Assembly: GCA_014238905.1 (NCBI GenBank)
Contig: JABAAE010000008.1
Coordinates: 224,086 to 288,085, forward strand
Direction of reading: 5' to 3'
DNA: 64,000 nucleotides
Source: Planctomycetota bacterium
Lineage (GTDB): Bacteria > Planctomycetota > Planctomycetia > Pirellulales > Pirellulaceae
Each line of letters opens with the position of its first letter. The first letter of the stretch is position 1. The notes beneath the pieces were generated by a model. That model was not told the DNA's origin, did no database searches, and saw only the letters and a program-made list of their open reading frames with translations. This document shows positions 18,296-27,543 of this stretch, piece after piece. The position numbers and the translations under genes are program-made.

Positions 18296-19765
18296 ATGAA
18301 TCTGGAATTGACGTTTGGCAATGACCCAATCCACAAGCCCAGTATCCACGCTTTTCTTGAGGCAACACTTCGTCAATTTGATTTCCAAAGCGTGGCACGA
18401 CAACGACTCTCTGCCTTTCTGGAATCCGCGGTCGATGAAGCAATTTCCAGTGCTTATCAAGATGGTGAATCGGGTGTCATCAAGATCTCATTTTTAGAAG
18501 AACACGGCAAACTCGAGATTCGGATTCGAGACTTCGGTATCCCCAAAGATGTGGACTCGATGGAACGGAGTCTTCAGCAGTCGCTTCAAACACAAAACGG
18601 CCAGACCAACTATCTCGATGCGGATGTCGTGGACGAGGTACACTGGCTCAATTTCGGCCCCAATGGAAAATCACTCCAACTGGTAAAATGGCTGCACGAA
18701 ACGCATATTGAGGCGGGCAGCGATGCAAAACCGATTTCCTCTTCCAATCCACAAGTACCGCTTGCCTTAGAACAGCACTATGCGGTTCGCCGCATGAAGG
18801 CGGACGAGGCGGAACAAGTCTCGCAATTGATGTACCTGATCTACGGCAACACCTATTTCAACGAAGATGTTTACTATCCCGAACGAGTCGCAGCGGAGAA
18901 TAGTCGCGGAACAGTAGCCTCATACGTTGCGGTTAATCAAAAAGACCAGGTGGTCGGCCATTATGCATTGGTACGCGAATCCGAAGGACCAGTTGCTGAA
19001 GCGGGACAGGCAGTTGTCGCCCCAGCCCACCGCGGCCGCGGACTACTAGGCCAAATGAAAGAGCTCGCGCTGAGCGACGCTTCTCATTCCGACCTGATGG
19101 GTTGGTACGCGGACGCCGTCACCGTTCACACCCATACCCAAAAATCCAACCTCGCTTATGGTGGCAAATTGACAGCCGTCAACCTAGCGATTGCCCCTAA
19201 AAAAGAGCATTTTGACAGCAACCAGGAGCAAACTCAGCGAATCACCTGCTTGATGTACTTTCATTGGCTGCAAAGCGTCCAACCGAGCCGACTTTATCCA
19301 CCTGCGCAGCACCTTGAAGTCCTCGAGGAAATCTACCAAAGACTGGCTTGTTCTCCTGAATTTCTCGGAGGAAATCATCCAACCGGTATGGGTTCGCTGG
19401 AAGTCAAGATTACCAATGGTGCCGCACGGGCCAATATCTACTGTAAAACCCTGGGGAAAAACTCGCTGCACCAGATCCGACAAGTACGGCGCCGACTGGT
19501 CGAGCAAACCGGCATCGCCGTCGTGTTCCTCGATCTACCTCTCACAGATCCGGCTTGTCCGCACCTGGTGAGCGAATTGGAATCCGAAGGATTTGGGTTC
19601 CTGGGCGTGGCTCCCAGTTTTTCAAATCAAGGCGACCTTTTACGTCTTGCCTACCTGGTCGAACCCCTAACACGGGAGGCGATCAAAACCGTCGACGAAA
19701 CGGCAGGGCGTTTGGTGGACTATGCCATCGCCGAACAGAAACGGGTCAGCGGTCTGATCGCCTAG
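18296..19765 (+). CDS. fusion of HATPase (anti-sigma-like) domain and GNAT acetyltransferase
   Basis: A 489-residue cytoplasmic protein without a signal. Residues about 1-135 look like a GHKL/HATPase domain of the anti-sigma-factor kinase type, with an N-box-like ESAVDEAISSAY near residue 42 and a G1-box-like IRDFGIP near residue 77. Residues about 160-300 read as a GNAT fold, with the acetyl-CoA loop VVAPAHRGRGLLGQM. The remaining 180 residues form a second alpha/beta domain without a motif I recognise; the ending KTVDETAGRLVDYAIAEQ is helical. A good ribosome site (aggag) precedes the ATG at 18296. Inference: a regulator that joins nucleotide binding with acylation. The partner could be an anti-anti-sigma protein encoded elsewhere. 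It stands alone. Confidence 0.75.
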   Translation: MNLELTFGNDPIHKPSIHAFLEATLRQFDFQSVARQRLSAFLESAVDEAISSAYQDGESGVIKISFLEEHGKLEIRIRDFGIPKDVDSMERSLQQSLQTQNGQTNYLDADVVDEVHWLNFGPNGKSLQLVKWLHETHIEAGSDAKPISSSNPQVPLALEQHYAVRRMKADEAEQVSQLMYLIYGNTYFNEDVYYPERVAAENSRGTVASYVAVNQKDQVVGHYALVRESEGPVAEAGQAVVAPAHRGRGLLGQMKELALSDASHSDLMGWYADAVTVHTHTQKSNLAYGGKLTAVNLAIAPKKEHFDSNQEQTQRITCLMYFHWLQSVQPSRLYPPAQHLEVLEEIYQRLACSPEFLGGNHPTGMGSLEVKITNGAARANIYCKTLGKNSLHQIRQVRRRLVEQTGIAVVFLDLPLTDPACPHLVSELESEGFGFLGVAPSFSNQGDLLRLAYLVEPLTREAIKTVDETAGRLVDYAIAEQKRVSGLIA

Positions 19766-19776
19766 CCAGTTCTGAC

Positions 19777-19802
19777 CGGCGACTGTCATCGGCGACTGTC
19801 AT
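19777..19802. repeat. two exact 13-bp tandem copies
   Basis: The unit cggcgactgtcat occurs at 19777-19789 and 19790-19802, directly after the HATPase-GNAT stop codon. Confidence 0.9.
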
Positions 19803-19838
19803 CGACCGCCTCCGAGTAGGCCGCCTCAGTAGCACGGT

Positions 19839-19870
19839 GCCAGAATGCCAGAATGCCAGAATGCCAGAGT
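19839..19870. repeat. 8-bp tandem repeat, four copies
   Basis: The unit gccagaat is present three times exactly from 19839 and once as gccagagt, in noncoding sequence left of the regulator remnant. Confidence 0.9.
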
Positions 19871-19960
19871 GACATACTGCAAGACGATACCCTTAGCTCC
19901 CTTCCAGTACCTCTCCGAATACGTCAACGAGTTGTTCACAAGAATGCAGGTTTATCCGAT

Positions 19961-20530
19961 GGCGGTCATCAAACCCCGTTAATCTTCTTTTCCGTCCGCC
20001 AGACCCTTGTGGACAACGCCAGACCCTTCTGGACAACGCCAAACGGCATGACAATGGCCATACACAAATCGCCTTCGTAAAAGGACTAAAACAGCATCAG
20101 GACGCAATCGATCGACTGCAGGGGTATAAGCAGGCTCTGAAGGAGGCCAATATTGATTACAACCCGCAACTGGTTATTGAAGGTGACTCTACGGCTTCGA
20201 CAGCTGAACAATCGGTGGTTCAACTTTGTCGTGCCGGCATTCAGTTTTCAGCTATTTTTGCAGCCAACGACATCTCCGTTTTCGGTGCCAGATTAGCATT
20301 GTACCGTCAGAACATCCGTGTCGCTCAGGATGTTTCTATCATGGGATTTGACGATCAAACCGAATCCGCCTTTCTGCCCCCCCACCCTCGACACCATGCG
20401 GCAACCCGGCCACAAAATGGGAGAGACAGCATCGAGAGCGTTGATGGACTTGATGAGCGGGAATCCTGCTGAGCCACTCACACTCAAAGCATCCTTGGTC
20501 ATACGAAAATCGGCTAGAGCCCTCGCTTGA
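19961..20530 (+). pseudogene. LacI/GalR-type regulator remnant, two frameshifts
   Basis: Three frames pieced together give a LacI-family effector domain. The first frame carries PLIFFSVRQTLVDNA. After a shift the text continues HDNGHTQIAFVKG, then IDRLQGYKQAL, FAANDISVFGARLAL and VSIMGFDDQTESAFLPP. After a second shift in a run of seven C at about 20377 it ends with TMRQPGHKMGE, ASRALMDLM and a stop at 20528-20530. The first shift coincides with a 20-bp tandem duplication at 19998-20037; removing one copy restores one continuous frame through LLDNAKRHDNGHTQIAF. No N-terminal HTH is found, so the gene is truncated as well. It probably once regulated a carbohydrate gene set near here. It is not functional as read, unless the C-run is a sequencing error. 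Confidence 0.8.
19998..20037. repeat. 20-bp tandem duplication inside the LacI remnant
   Basis: Copies at 19998-20017 and 20018-20037 differ at one base (cgccagaccctt followed by g or c). The length is not a multiple of three, so the duplication breaks the reading frame. Confidence 0.9.
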
Positions 20531-20607
20531 AAAATCGAGAACTCGGACCGCCAAAAGAGCCGGCAGCTCATATTCAGGTAGCGAGAAGACGACATTCTTT
20601 CGAGCCG

Positions 20608-20639
20608 GTGAAGACCACAGGTTGTGAAGACCACAGGCT
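20608..20639. repeat. 16-bp tandem duplication
   Basis: The unit gtgaagaccacaggtt at 20608-20623 is repeated with one change at 20624-20639, in noncoding sequence after the regulator remnant. Confidence 0.9.
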
Positions 20640-20718
20640 AATGACTACCAATTGCCGTGGAAGGTGAACGGATTGCCTCCCTGCCGAAGCGACGATGTCG
20701 GTGATGTGACGCCGGTTT

Positions 20719-20786
20719 CCAGTGGCAACCCGAATCCAGTGGCAACCCGAATCCAGTGGCAACCCGAATCCAGTGGCAGCGCGGGT
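20719..20786. repeat. 17-bp tandem array, four copies
   Basis: Three exact copies of ccagtggcaacccgaat (20719-20735, 20736-20752, 20753-20769) are followed by a degenerate fourth copy at 20770-20786 and a further ccagtg. The array lies 60 bases past the stop of the leftward-reading propeller gene. Confidence 0.93.
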
Positions 20787-20846
20787 CCAGTGCCATGGTG
20801 GGTGAATAAATCATTCGCCATGTTAACCACCGGTTTCCCGAAATTC

Positions 20847-21824
20847 CTACGGTTCAATGGCCCACACTTGACTTGTGGCAGTAAAATTTTTGTGGTCGGT
20901 AAACGTCCAGGTGACCTTCTTTTCTTTAGACAAAATAAAGGCGTGTGCCCCCCGACCTGAATTGCCTCGCAAGAAATTGGTAATCAGCAGTGACCCATTC
21001 TTCAGTTTTTGGAGCTGACAGGCATTGGTAAAATGAAGTTCGGGATGATCATTAGCTGTAAACTCCCAGACAATCTCTCCAGAACGATCCACCTCCAGTA
21101 AACGAGCCTGAGTGCCGCAAGCCAGTAGGGTATTTCCGTTATCCAAACGCAATACATCCTGGATCGTGCCCGCCGGATAGCGGCCGTCTCCTGATTTTGG
21201 CACTTGATATCGCCAGACTTCTTGTCCTTTTCCATCAACTTCAAGGGCCGTTCCTTCACCCCAAAGTTGAGCCAGGTAGCGATTTTCACCAACTTGATAC
21301 ACATTTCCCAACTGGCCATGATGATGCTGGTAAACAGCCGGAATGGGCAACCTCTCTTGAATCTTTCCCTCCAGATTCATCACGATGGCCTGAGGCGGCT
21401 TTTGGCCACTCACAATCAGTTTTGACCGATGCTGTGTGATGTTGATAATCTCTCTGAAGTCATGAGCGTAGGGCCACGACCATTCTTGTTTTTTATCAAA
21501 ATCAATACAACGGACTTCCTGCTTGTCGGTGATGATCGGATAAATCAATTTGTTGTCTTCGGTAACAACAAAATCCCATACTTTGCCTACCGGAGTATGC
21601 TCCCAGGTGACCTTTCCACGCCTGTCTACTCTCGATAACTTGAAACGTACGTAATCGCAGATCATCAGCTCATACGGATAATCCTCGGTTCCATTTCCAT
21701 CGCCACCGCCGGCCTGCGGCGTTTCCCTTCGCTCCTGAGCCAATGAGTCGTATCCGGTAGCCGAAACCAGCGCAAAGACGCCAACCGATCTTAAAAAACC
21801 ACGCCGAGAGGCTGCGTTATTCAT
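20847..21824 (-). CDS. secreted beta-propeller protein (PQQ/arylsulfotransferase-like)
   Basis: About 325 residues. The ATG at 21824 is preferred over the GTG at 21842 because AGGG lies 8 to 10 bases before it and the N-terminus then reads NNAASRRGFLRSVG, a twin-arginine-like export signal. The rest is built of repeated short strands such as GKVTWEHTPVG, GQEVWRYQVPKSG, GEIVWEFTAND and KKVTWTFTDHKN, the W-containing blades of a PQQ- or arylsulfotransferase-like propeller. No catalytic residue can be assigned, so binding or enzymatic function is open. It reads in the same direction as the DUF1501/cytochrome genes upstream, after the duplicated DUF1501 tail, and may be co-transcribed with them. 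Confidence 0.75.
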   Translation of the reverse strand: MNNAASRRGFLRSVGVFALVSATGYDSLAQERRETPQAGGGDGNGTEDYPYELMICDYVRFKLSRVDRRGKVTWEHTPVGKVWDFVVTEDNKLIYPIITDKQEVRCIDFDKKQEWSWPYAHDFREIINITQHRSKLIVSGQKPPQAIVMNLEGKIQERLPIPAVYQHHHGQLGNVYQVGENRYLAQLWGEGTALEVDGKGQEVWRYQVPKSGDGRYPAGTIQDVLRLDNGNTLLACGTQARLLEVDRSGEIVWEFTANDHPELHFTNACQLQKLKNGSLLITNFLRGNSGRGAHAFILSKEKKVTWTFTDHKNFTATSQVWAIEP

Positions 21825-21864
21825 TGAATGATTCCCTGCCACGATTGAATAATTTCCTGCCGGT
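21823..21864. repeat. imperfect 21-bp duplication over the propeller gene start
   Basis: Copies at 21823-21843 and 21844-21864 match at 16 of 21 bases. Each contains a GGCAGG(G/A)AAT(C/T)ATTCAAT block on the minus strand, so the start-codon region with its ribosome site is duplicated. Confidence 0.7.
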
Positions 21865-21890
21865 TTGCAATATGGGAACCGATTAACAAT

Positions 21891-22052
21891 CTACGCGATA
21901 ATTCCTTCGATGGGATGACCATAATCGACTTCCAGTCGCTTCCGACCGGGGACCGCCAATCGACGTGGGTCGAGGCCGAACTGTTTCATGACAGTGGCAT
22001 GGATATCGGTGACATAATGCCGATCTTCGATCGTGAATGAACATGTCATCAT
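21891..22052 (-). pseudogene. duplicated DUF1501 C-terminal tail (53 codons)
   Basis: The frame from an ATG at 22052 to a stop at 21891 encodes only the last part of a DUF1501 protein: [18 protein letters not shown], then a stretch ending [16 protein letters not shown]. Aligned by eye with the true C-terminus of the adjacent gene ([16 protein letters not shown] to [11 protein letters not shown]), 26 of 45 residues are identical. The ATG overlaps that gene's TGA (ATGA), so the fragment could still be translated by coupling. The divergence suggests the remainder of a second, deleted DUF1501 gene rather than a recent copy. Confidence 0.85.
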
Positions 22053-23476
22053 GCGAGTATGTCTTTGATGACGTGCCCGTAATCGCGATCCAGGCGTTTG
22101 TGTCCCGAAACTTCCAGCTTGCGTGGATTGATGCCCATGAGGTGATTGATCGTGGCGTGGACGTCGGTCACGTAATGGGGATCTTCGATGGCGTGGTAAC
22201 CCAATTCGTCGGTTGCTCCGTTGGTGACGCCGCCCTGGATGCCACCACCCGCCATCCACACACTGAAGCCAAACGAATGATGGTCGCGGCCATCGGCGCC
22301 TTGAGTACCCGGAGTGCGGCCGAACTCTGTGGCGAACACGACAATCGTGTCCTTGAGTAGACCCCGCTGCTTCAAATCTTTCAGTAGACCGGCCGTTGGC
22401 AGATCCACCTGTTTGGACAGTTTTGCATGGCCCTTCTTTAATCCCGAGTGACTGTCCCAGGCACCTGCGGCACCATCGCCATGCATGATTTGAATAAAAC
22501 GAACACCGCGCTCAGAAAGCCGTCGCGCTGCCAGCAACTGCTGGCCGAAGGCTCTGGTTTCATTCTTATCGAGACCATAGAGCTTCTGCGTTTCAGCGGA
22601 TTCCTGCGTGAAGTCCAGCGTTTCCGGAACGGCTGTCTGCATGCGATAGGCCAGCTCATAAGACTTCATTCTGGCTTCGATGACCGGATCGAGTGGGTAT
22701 TGTTCCGCCGCAAGACGATTGAGCTTGTTGGTTAAATTGAGATTCTTCAGTTGATCCGCAGCCGTCATGCCATTGCTCGGTTTGGCGTAATCGAGAGGAT
22801 TGCTGGGATCGATTTTAAGATTGACCGCCTCGTAGGCTGGACCGAGATAGTGGGCATCCTTCTTGTCGAAGAAACGCGGGCCGATGTTGATGAACTGCGG
22901 CAGGTTGTCACTGAGCGAACCGAGTCCATAGTTGATCCAGGCCCCAATGGTCGGAACGCGCGGATCCAGAAAATGACGGCCGGAGTGAAACTGCACCTGA
23001 GCACCATGATTATTATCACTCGTCCACATCGACCGAATGAAAGCGATGTCATCGACACAGGTCCCGATGTTCGGAAACCAATCACTGACTTCAATTCCCG
23101 ACTGTCCATACTTCTTAAAGCCGGTCTGCAGGGGGAAGATTTTGGTACGGGTATGGCCGTTGCCATCGCCTTTAACAGGGATGCGTAATTTTCTTATTTT
23201 TGAAGGGTTCAGGACATCTTTGTAAGGCGTTTCGCCAATCGATTTCCCGGCATATTTGTTGAGCGCCGGCTTGGGATCAAAGCTCTCCATGTGACTGACG
23301 CCGCCACGCATGAACAGCCAGATCACTCGTTTTGCCCGGGGCGTAAAGTGAGGTTTTCCGTCTGGCAGGACATGTTGTTCTGCGGCCATAATGCCGCCCG
23401 CCGCCAAAGTGCCGAAGCCAAGGGCTGATTGCAGAATCGTCCGCCTTGAAATTGCATATTCGTAATCGTTGTTCAT
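22049..23476 (-). CDS. DUF1501 family protein
   Basis: A 475-residue DUF1501 protein (sulfatase/alkaline-phosphatase-fold family of unknown activity). The N-terminus has a twin-arginine-like signal ([14 protein letters not shown]). Family marks are [17 protein letters not shown] near residue 53, [17 protein letters not shown] and DLHATINHL-type histidine motifs at the C-terminus, here [13 protein letters not shown]. It overlaps the upstream DUF1549/DUF1553 gene by 4 bases (ATGA), the standard gene pair in planctomycetes; the two proteins are thought to work together outside the cytoplasm but the reaction is unknown. Confidence 0.93.
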   Translation of the reverse strand: MNNDYEYAISRRTILQSALGFGTLAAGGIMAAEQHVLPDGKPHFTPRAKRVIWLFMRGGVSHMESFDPKPALNKYAGKSIGETPYKDVLNPSKIRKLRIPVKGDGNGHTRTKIFPLQTGFKKYGQSGIEVSDWFPNIGTCVDDIAFIRSMWTSDNNHGAQVQFHSGRHFLDPRVPTIGAWINYGLGSLSDNLPQFINIGPRFFDKKDAHYLGPAYEAVNLKIDPSNPLDYAKPSNGMTAADQLKNLNLTNKLNRLAAEQYPLDPVIEARMKSYELAYRMQTAVPETLDFTQESAETQKLYGLDKNETRAFGQQLLAARRLSERGVRFIQIMHGDGAAGAWDSHSGLKKGHAKLSKQVDLPTAGLLKDLKQRGLLKDTIVVFATEFGRTPGTQGADGRDHHSFGFSVWMAGGGIQGGVTNGATDELGYHAIEDPHYVTDVHATINHLMGINPRKLEVSGHKRLDRDYGHVIKDILA

Positions 23477-26400
23477 CGAATCACCAGGAACTCATTGAGG
23501 TTAAGCAGAACATGAATGAAATGCTCACGCTGGGTTTGTTCATTCGAATACGACAGGCTTTCAGCCAACTCAGCTTCTGCTGGCTGGCGGGCCAGAATCT
23601 TTAGAAACGCTGCCCGGACGAATGCCTCGGAACTCATGTCCGACTTGAATGCGGCCGCGATTTGTTTTGCTGATGCGGTCGTCGTTTGACTGTTCATCAT
23701 CGCCAACGCCTGTTGCGGAACAATGCTTTCACTGCGTTGGTAGCAAGCGAACACATCGGCGTCATCGAAGGTCTCCAGGAACTTTGAACGCCCATCCCTG
23801 GAATGAAAGAAATAGAGACTGCGTCGTCGGACATTGGCGGACGCCGTGACCGGAGCACCACCCGGCGTTAGATCAAGCGTGCCGGCCAGATGAAGCAGGC
23901 TGTCTCGAAGGACCTGAGCCTCCATCCGACGGCTGTTCATACGCCAGTAGTGGCGGTTGCTCCCATCCGCGGCAAGCGTCTTTTGATCGGCACCCAGATT
24001 GGAAGAACTGCGTTGCCAGGTCTTTGATGAAAGCATCAAACGGTGAAGGTGCTTCATGTCCCAGCCCGACTCGATCAACTCAACGGCTAGGTAATCCAAC
24101 AGGTCCTGGTGCAATGGCCTGGGCGCCCGCATGCCAAAATCGGCAACGGACTCGACCAACGGAGTCCCGAAGTGCCGCGTCCAGATGTGATTCACGGCCA
24201 CTCGGGCCGTGAGAGGATGGTCGCGGTGTATCAGCCAATTCGCCAGTGCCGTTCTTCGACCGCTACTGGTCTTTGGATAACCATTGCCAGCAGGCAGGGC
24301 ATCTTTGTTCGGCGTCTTGAGACGAGACACCGCGCTGGCGGTCAACGGATTGTACTTGTACCCAGAGAAATTTCCCGCCGTGCGATCCGCATCCAGTTTC
24401 TTGATCGTCTCTGCAGCTTTGGCTGTTTTTTTCGAGTCGAGCAAGTCAACTCTCGCACTGGCCAGATTGACTTCAAGCAGCATGCGTCGGGCATATTCCG
24501 GCGAACCATTCCCCGTTTCTCTGTAAGCGGCGTTGTCAGCATCAATTCGCGCTTTGGTAAAAGCGTATTCCGCTTTGGCCAGGATCAATTTGGCTGCCGC
24601 CAGTTCGACGACACTGGCCGTGATCACCGGCGCGTTCGCGGCGATCGGCTTTGACTTTTCACTGGCTTCTTTAAGGGACGTTTCAGTAGGCAGATGCCTG
24701 ACCTCGATGCTGTAAAAATCAGCAATGGCGTCATACGCCAGGAGTTGAACAGCACCGGGCTGGCGTCTCGGCAGGTTGTACGCAAAGAGGAATTTCCCAT
24801 CCAGCGCAACGTTGATCAGCGGACCGCGAACTTTTAGGTTCAGCGTGTACTCCTGGTTCAACTTGATGGGCCGGTTGGCGACTGCCGTGGTGTAAACGTC
24901 TTTCCCTTCGATCGTGTGGGCCAAGTGTACCTTGCCGCTGCCATATGCACTGGCGTAAACAAAGTGAGAATTAGTGCCGCTCTGATCGACGTCAAAGCGG
25001 ATGCCCGCCGATTTCCATCTATTGCCACCGGTCGTTTGAAACTTCAGATTGAGTTCAAAGTCCTGAGGGTGCGTTGTTTTTGAACGCAACCAGTTTGTAT
25101 CCAGCGATGGTTTGGTTAAGGAGAGCAGACCACCTTGATAGCGCCAATCGTTGCCAACGAGTTCCCAAACATCCGGCCGGGCTTTGCTAAAGTCATCGAC
25201 GAGAATTGCTCCGCCAACCGCGGGTTTGGCAGCCGGCTTCTTCTCTCCGGTTTTGGTCCCAGGCTTGCTAGCCGGCTTTTCATTCTCGCCTTTTGCCAGC
25301 TCCTTTTTCTTGTCAGCAGCCGCCTTCTGGAGTTTCCTATTCTCCAAATGGGATTCAGCCGCCGTGACCTTCGCCTGTGCCTGGGCAAGGAGACCATCCT
25401 GCACAAACGATTGCAGGGCTGGACGCCAGGCTTCGAGTGGAAGCTCGATCGGTTTCGGCGGTTGCCACGAAGCCGCCGCCAGGAAAGCCGGAGAGCCCGC
25501 ACTTATTCTCGTGCTTTTGTCCGCCTTGCTTTCTTCACCACGCTCGTGCAGGTAGGTGGCTGCGCCGAGGTTGCCGTCATACACACGCGTCAAACCATTC
25601 GTTGCCAAATCCAATGACCCTGGTGCGGCATCAACTCGGACCTGATGGGGCTCGAAGATCGCGCGGAACTGATAGTAATCGAGATGCGTGATGGGGTCGT
25701 ATTTGTGATCGTGACATTTAGCGCAATTCATGGTCAAACCCATGAACGCTTTGCCCGTGTGTTCAATCGTGTTATCCAGCCAGCTCGTGCGATTGAATTT
25801 GAACCAGCTTCTGGCGAGAAAGCCAGTGGCCGCGAGTACGTTCGGATCGTTCGGCGCGATTTCATCGCCCGCGAGCATTTCGCGGACCATCTGGTCGTAG
25901 CCTTTGTTCTCGTTGAGCGAATTGACGATCCAGTCGCGCCAACGCCAGATGTGCTTCTGACTGTCGCGAACCTCATTGCCGAGGCCGTACCAGTCGCTGT
26001 AACGCCAGACATCCATCCAATGCCGCCCCCAGCGCTCGCCGTATTGCGGACTGTTCAAAACATCGTCGATGATTTTCAGCAGAGGCTCTGTTGAGGCAAG
26101 TTGTTCGACCGTCGGTGGTAGTCCAGTCAAATCGAGATAGAGGCGCCGCAGCAAGATGGTTCGCGGGGCCTCGGGCTGCGAAACGAGCCCCTCGGCTTTA
26201 TGTCTGGCCGCAAAGTACGCGTCGATCGGGTTTGCTTTGGCGATGGCAAAGCCCTCGGGCCGTTCAATGCGTTGGAACGCCCAGTGAGATTTGGGATCGG
26301 CTTCTGGTTGCTCTTCAGCCGGCCCCGGCGAACCACCCGCGATCCACTTTTTGATGGCGGCAATTTCGTGTGCCTTGAGAGGTTCGCCTTCAGGCGGCAT

Positions 26401-26676
26401 GCGCACGTCGTTATCCGTGGATGTAATCCGTGCGAGCAGTTCACTGTCTTCGCCAAGGATATCGTGGTCACGCATCGCCGCAACGGTGTCGAGTCGCAGA
26501 TCAGATTCTTGTTTCAAAGCCCCGTGGCAAGCGAAACATCGCTCCTTAAGGACCGGCTTGATGTCGGTCAGATAATGATCCGATTCGCTTTCGGCACGCG
26601 TTGTATTCACTGCAAGCACGCCAAAGACAATAAGCAGCACAAGGCTGCGGCAAAGCCGTTTCTGTAGAAGCATCAT
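23473..26676 (-). CDS. PSCyt1-DUF1549-DUF1553 cytochrome with DUF1080-like insert
   Basis: A 1067-residue exported protein (signal at about 8-28). The first heme motif is Cys47-Phe-Ala-Cys50-His51 in the PSCyt1 domain. DUF1549 follows (about 165-360) with a second CxxCH in CAKCHDHKYDPI. A low-complexity K/A/E/P-rich linker near 455-490 (KKELAKGENEKPASKPG) leads into a concanavalin/DUF1080-like domain at about 492-660. DUF1553 closes the protein (about 800-1060; LIHRDHPLTARVAVNHIW). Family role is not known; a c-type cytochrome function is read from the motifs. It overlaps both neighbours by 4 bases: the GntR regulator upstream and DUF1501 downstream. Confidence 0.93.
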   Translation of the reverse strand: MMLLQKRLCRSLVLLIVFGVLAVNTTRAESESDHYLTDIKPVLKERCFACHGALKQESDLRLDTVAAMRDHDILGEDSELLARITSTDNDVRMPPEGEPLKAHEIAAIKKWIAGGSPGPAEEQPEADPKSHWAFQRIERPEGFAIAKANPIDAYFAARHKAEGLVSQPEAPRTILLRRLYLDLTGLPPTVEQLASTEPLLKIIDDVLNSPQYGERWGRHWMDVWRYSDWYGLGNEVRDSQKHIWRWRDWIVNSLNENKGYDQMVREMLAGDEIAPNDPNVLAATGFLARSWFKFNRTSWLDNTIEHTGKAFMGLTMNCAKCHDHKYDPITHLDYYQFRAIFEPHQVRVDAAPGSLDLATNGLTRVYDGNLGAATYLHERGEESKADKSTRISAGSPAFLAAASWQPPKPIELPLEAWRPALQSFVQDGLLAQAQAKVTAAESHLENRKLQKAAADKKKELAKGENEKPASKPGTKTGEKKPAAKPAVGGAILVDDFSKARPDVWELVGNDWRYQGGLLSLTKPSLDTNWLRSKTTHPQDFELNLKFQTTGGNRWKSAGIRFDVDQSGTNSHFVYASAYGSGKVHLAHTIEGKDVYTTAVANRPIKLNQEYTLNLKVRGPLINVALDGKFLFAYNLPRRQPGAVQLLAYDAIADFYSIEVRHLPTETSLKEASEKSKPIAANAPVITASVVELAAAKLILAKAEYAFTKARIDADNAAYRETGNGSPEYARRMLLEVNLASARVDLLDSKKTAKAAETIKKLDADRTAGNFSGYKYNPLTASAVSRLKTPNKDALPAGNGYPKTSSGRRTALANWLIHRDHPLTARVAVNHIWTRHFGTPLVESVADFGMRAPRPLHQDLLDYLAVELIESGWDMKHLHRLMLSSKTWQRSSSNLGADQKTLAADGSNRHYWRMNSRRMEAQVLRDSLLHLAGTLDLTPGGAPVTASANVRRRSLYFFHSRDGRSKFLETFDDADVFACYQRSESIVPQQALAMMNSQTTTASAKQIAAAFKSDMSSEAFVRAAFLKILARQPAEAELAESLSYSNEQTQREHFIHVLLNLNEFLVIR

Positions 26677-27533
26677 TCCTTATCCTCGACCTGGCCCAGA
26701 ATCGGGTGATTGTTGAGAATGTGATGCGACAGCGCTTTCCGTGCCGCAGACCAGTTCTTCTCTACCAATGCGGTCAGGATTTCGTGGTGCTGCCGCATGG
26801 TTTCAATCGCAACGTCGTGATCAAGATCTTCCCACTCAAACAACCGCCGGTAGTAGCGACCCTGGCGGGCGACGAATTCCGTGATGTACGTGTTGTCGGC
26901 CGTGGAGATCAGGTATTCGTGGAGAGACTCGTCGACGCTCAGTTTGGTGCCCGCTGATTCCGGAGGCACGCTTACGTCCAGCATGCGTTGCAATTCGTCA
27001 GGGTCAAGTTTTGGTCGAGCCAGCTCGAGAGCCTTTAATTCAAGCACCTCGCGCACTTCAATGAATGCCTGCAGATCTTCCTGATGAAACGGACGCAAAC
27101 GCCAGCCACGTCGCGGAATGTGATCGAGAACCCCTTCACCGGCCAACCGATGCAGGATATTACGGATTGCCGAGCGACTGATATCGTATTTTTCAGCGGT
27201 CGCTTCCTCCCGTAGATAGATCGGTTCGCCCTGCAGGCTGAGTTGCACCAAATCTCTGGCGATGAGTTCAAACGGATCCTGTGGCGGCTGTGGCGGCTTC
27301 GATTCACAGCGACTAGGGCCTACCTGAGTGTGCGAGGCTCTAGCGGTCAGGCGATGATTGGGACCTTTTTCCAACAAGCCTTCATCAATCAATTCCGCCA
27401 CGGCAGTCCTTACGGGCGTCAAGCTAACGTTGTAGTGCCCCGCCAGTGAGTCCAGCGTCAGTTGAACCGGCACCTCCACCCCTGATTTTAGTTGGGCGGC
27501 GAGGTCATCTTTGATGTAGGTTGCGATTGACAT
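26673..27533 (-). CDS. GntR/FCD-type regulator with two winged-helix domains
   Basis: A 286-residue regulator. The ATG at 27533 is used because the longer frame to 27740 runs over the promoter and first codons of the divergent gene and looks non-coding. Residues about 1-60 form one winged helix ([12 protein letters not shown], then [20 protein letters not shown]). Residues about 80-145 form a second one ([13 protein letters not shown], then [21 protein letters not shown]). The C-terminal 130 residues are a helical FCD ligand domain. Typical GntR/FadR regulators have only one HTH. It overlaps the following cytochrome gene by 4 bases and is divergent from the dehydratase gene, so it probably controls both arms and itself. 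Confidence 0.88.
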   Translation of the reverse strand: MSIATYIKDDLAAQLKSGVEVPVQLTLDSLAGHYNVSLTPVRTAVAELIDEGLLEKGPNHRLTARASHTQVGPSRCESKPPQPPQDPFELIARDLVQLSLQGEPIYLREEATAEKYDISRSAIRNILHRLAGEGVLDHIPRRGWRLRPFHQEDLQAFIEVREVLELKALELARPKLDPDELQRMLDVSVPPESAGTKLSVDESLHEYLISTADNTYITEFVARQGRYYRRLFEWEDLDHDVAIETMRQHHEILTALVEKNWSAARKALSHHILNNHPILGQVEDKE

Positions 27534-27543
27534 AAGAGTAACA

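Noticed and set aside
19839-20786. CRISPR array
   Set aside because: The repeats are short, adjacent without spacers, and differ from one set to the next; no cas gene is present.
24109-24654. 181-codon plus-strand frame
   Set aside because: Antisense shadow inside the DUF1553 region of the cytochrome gene.
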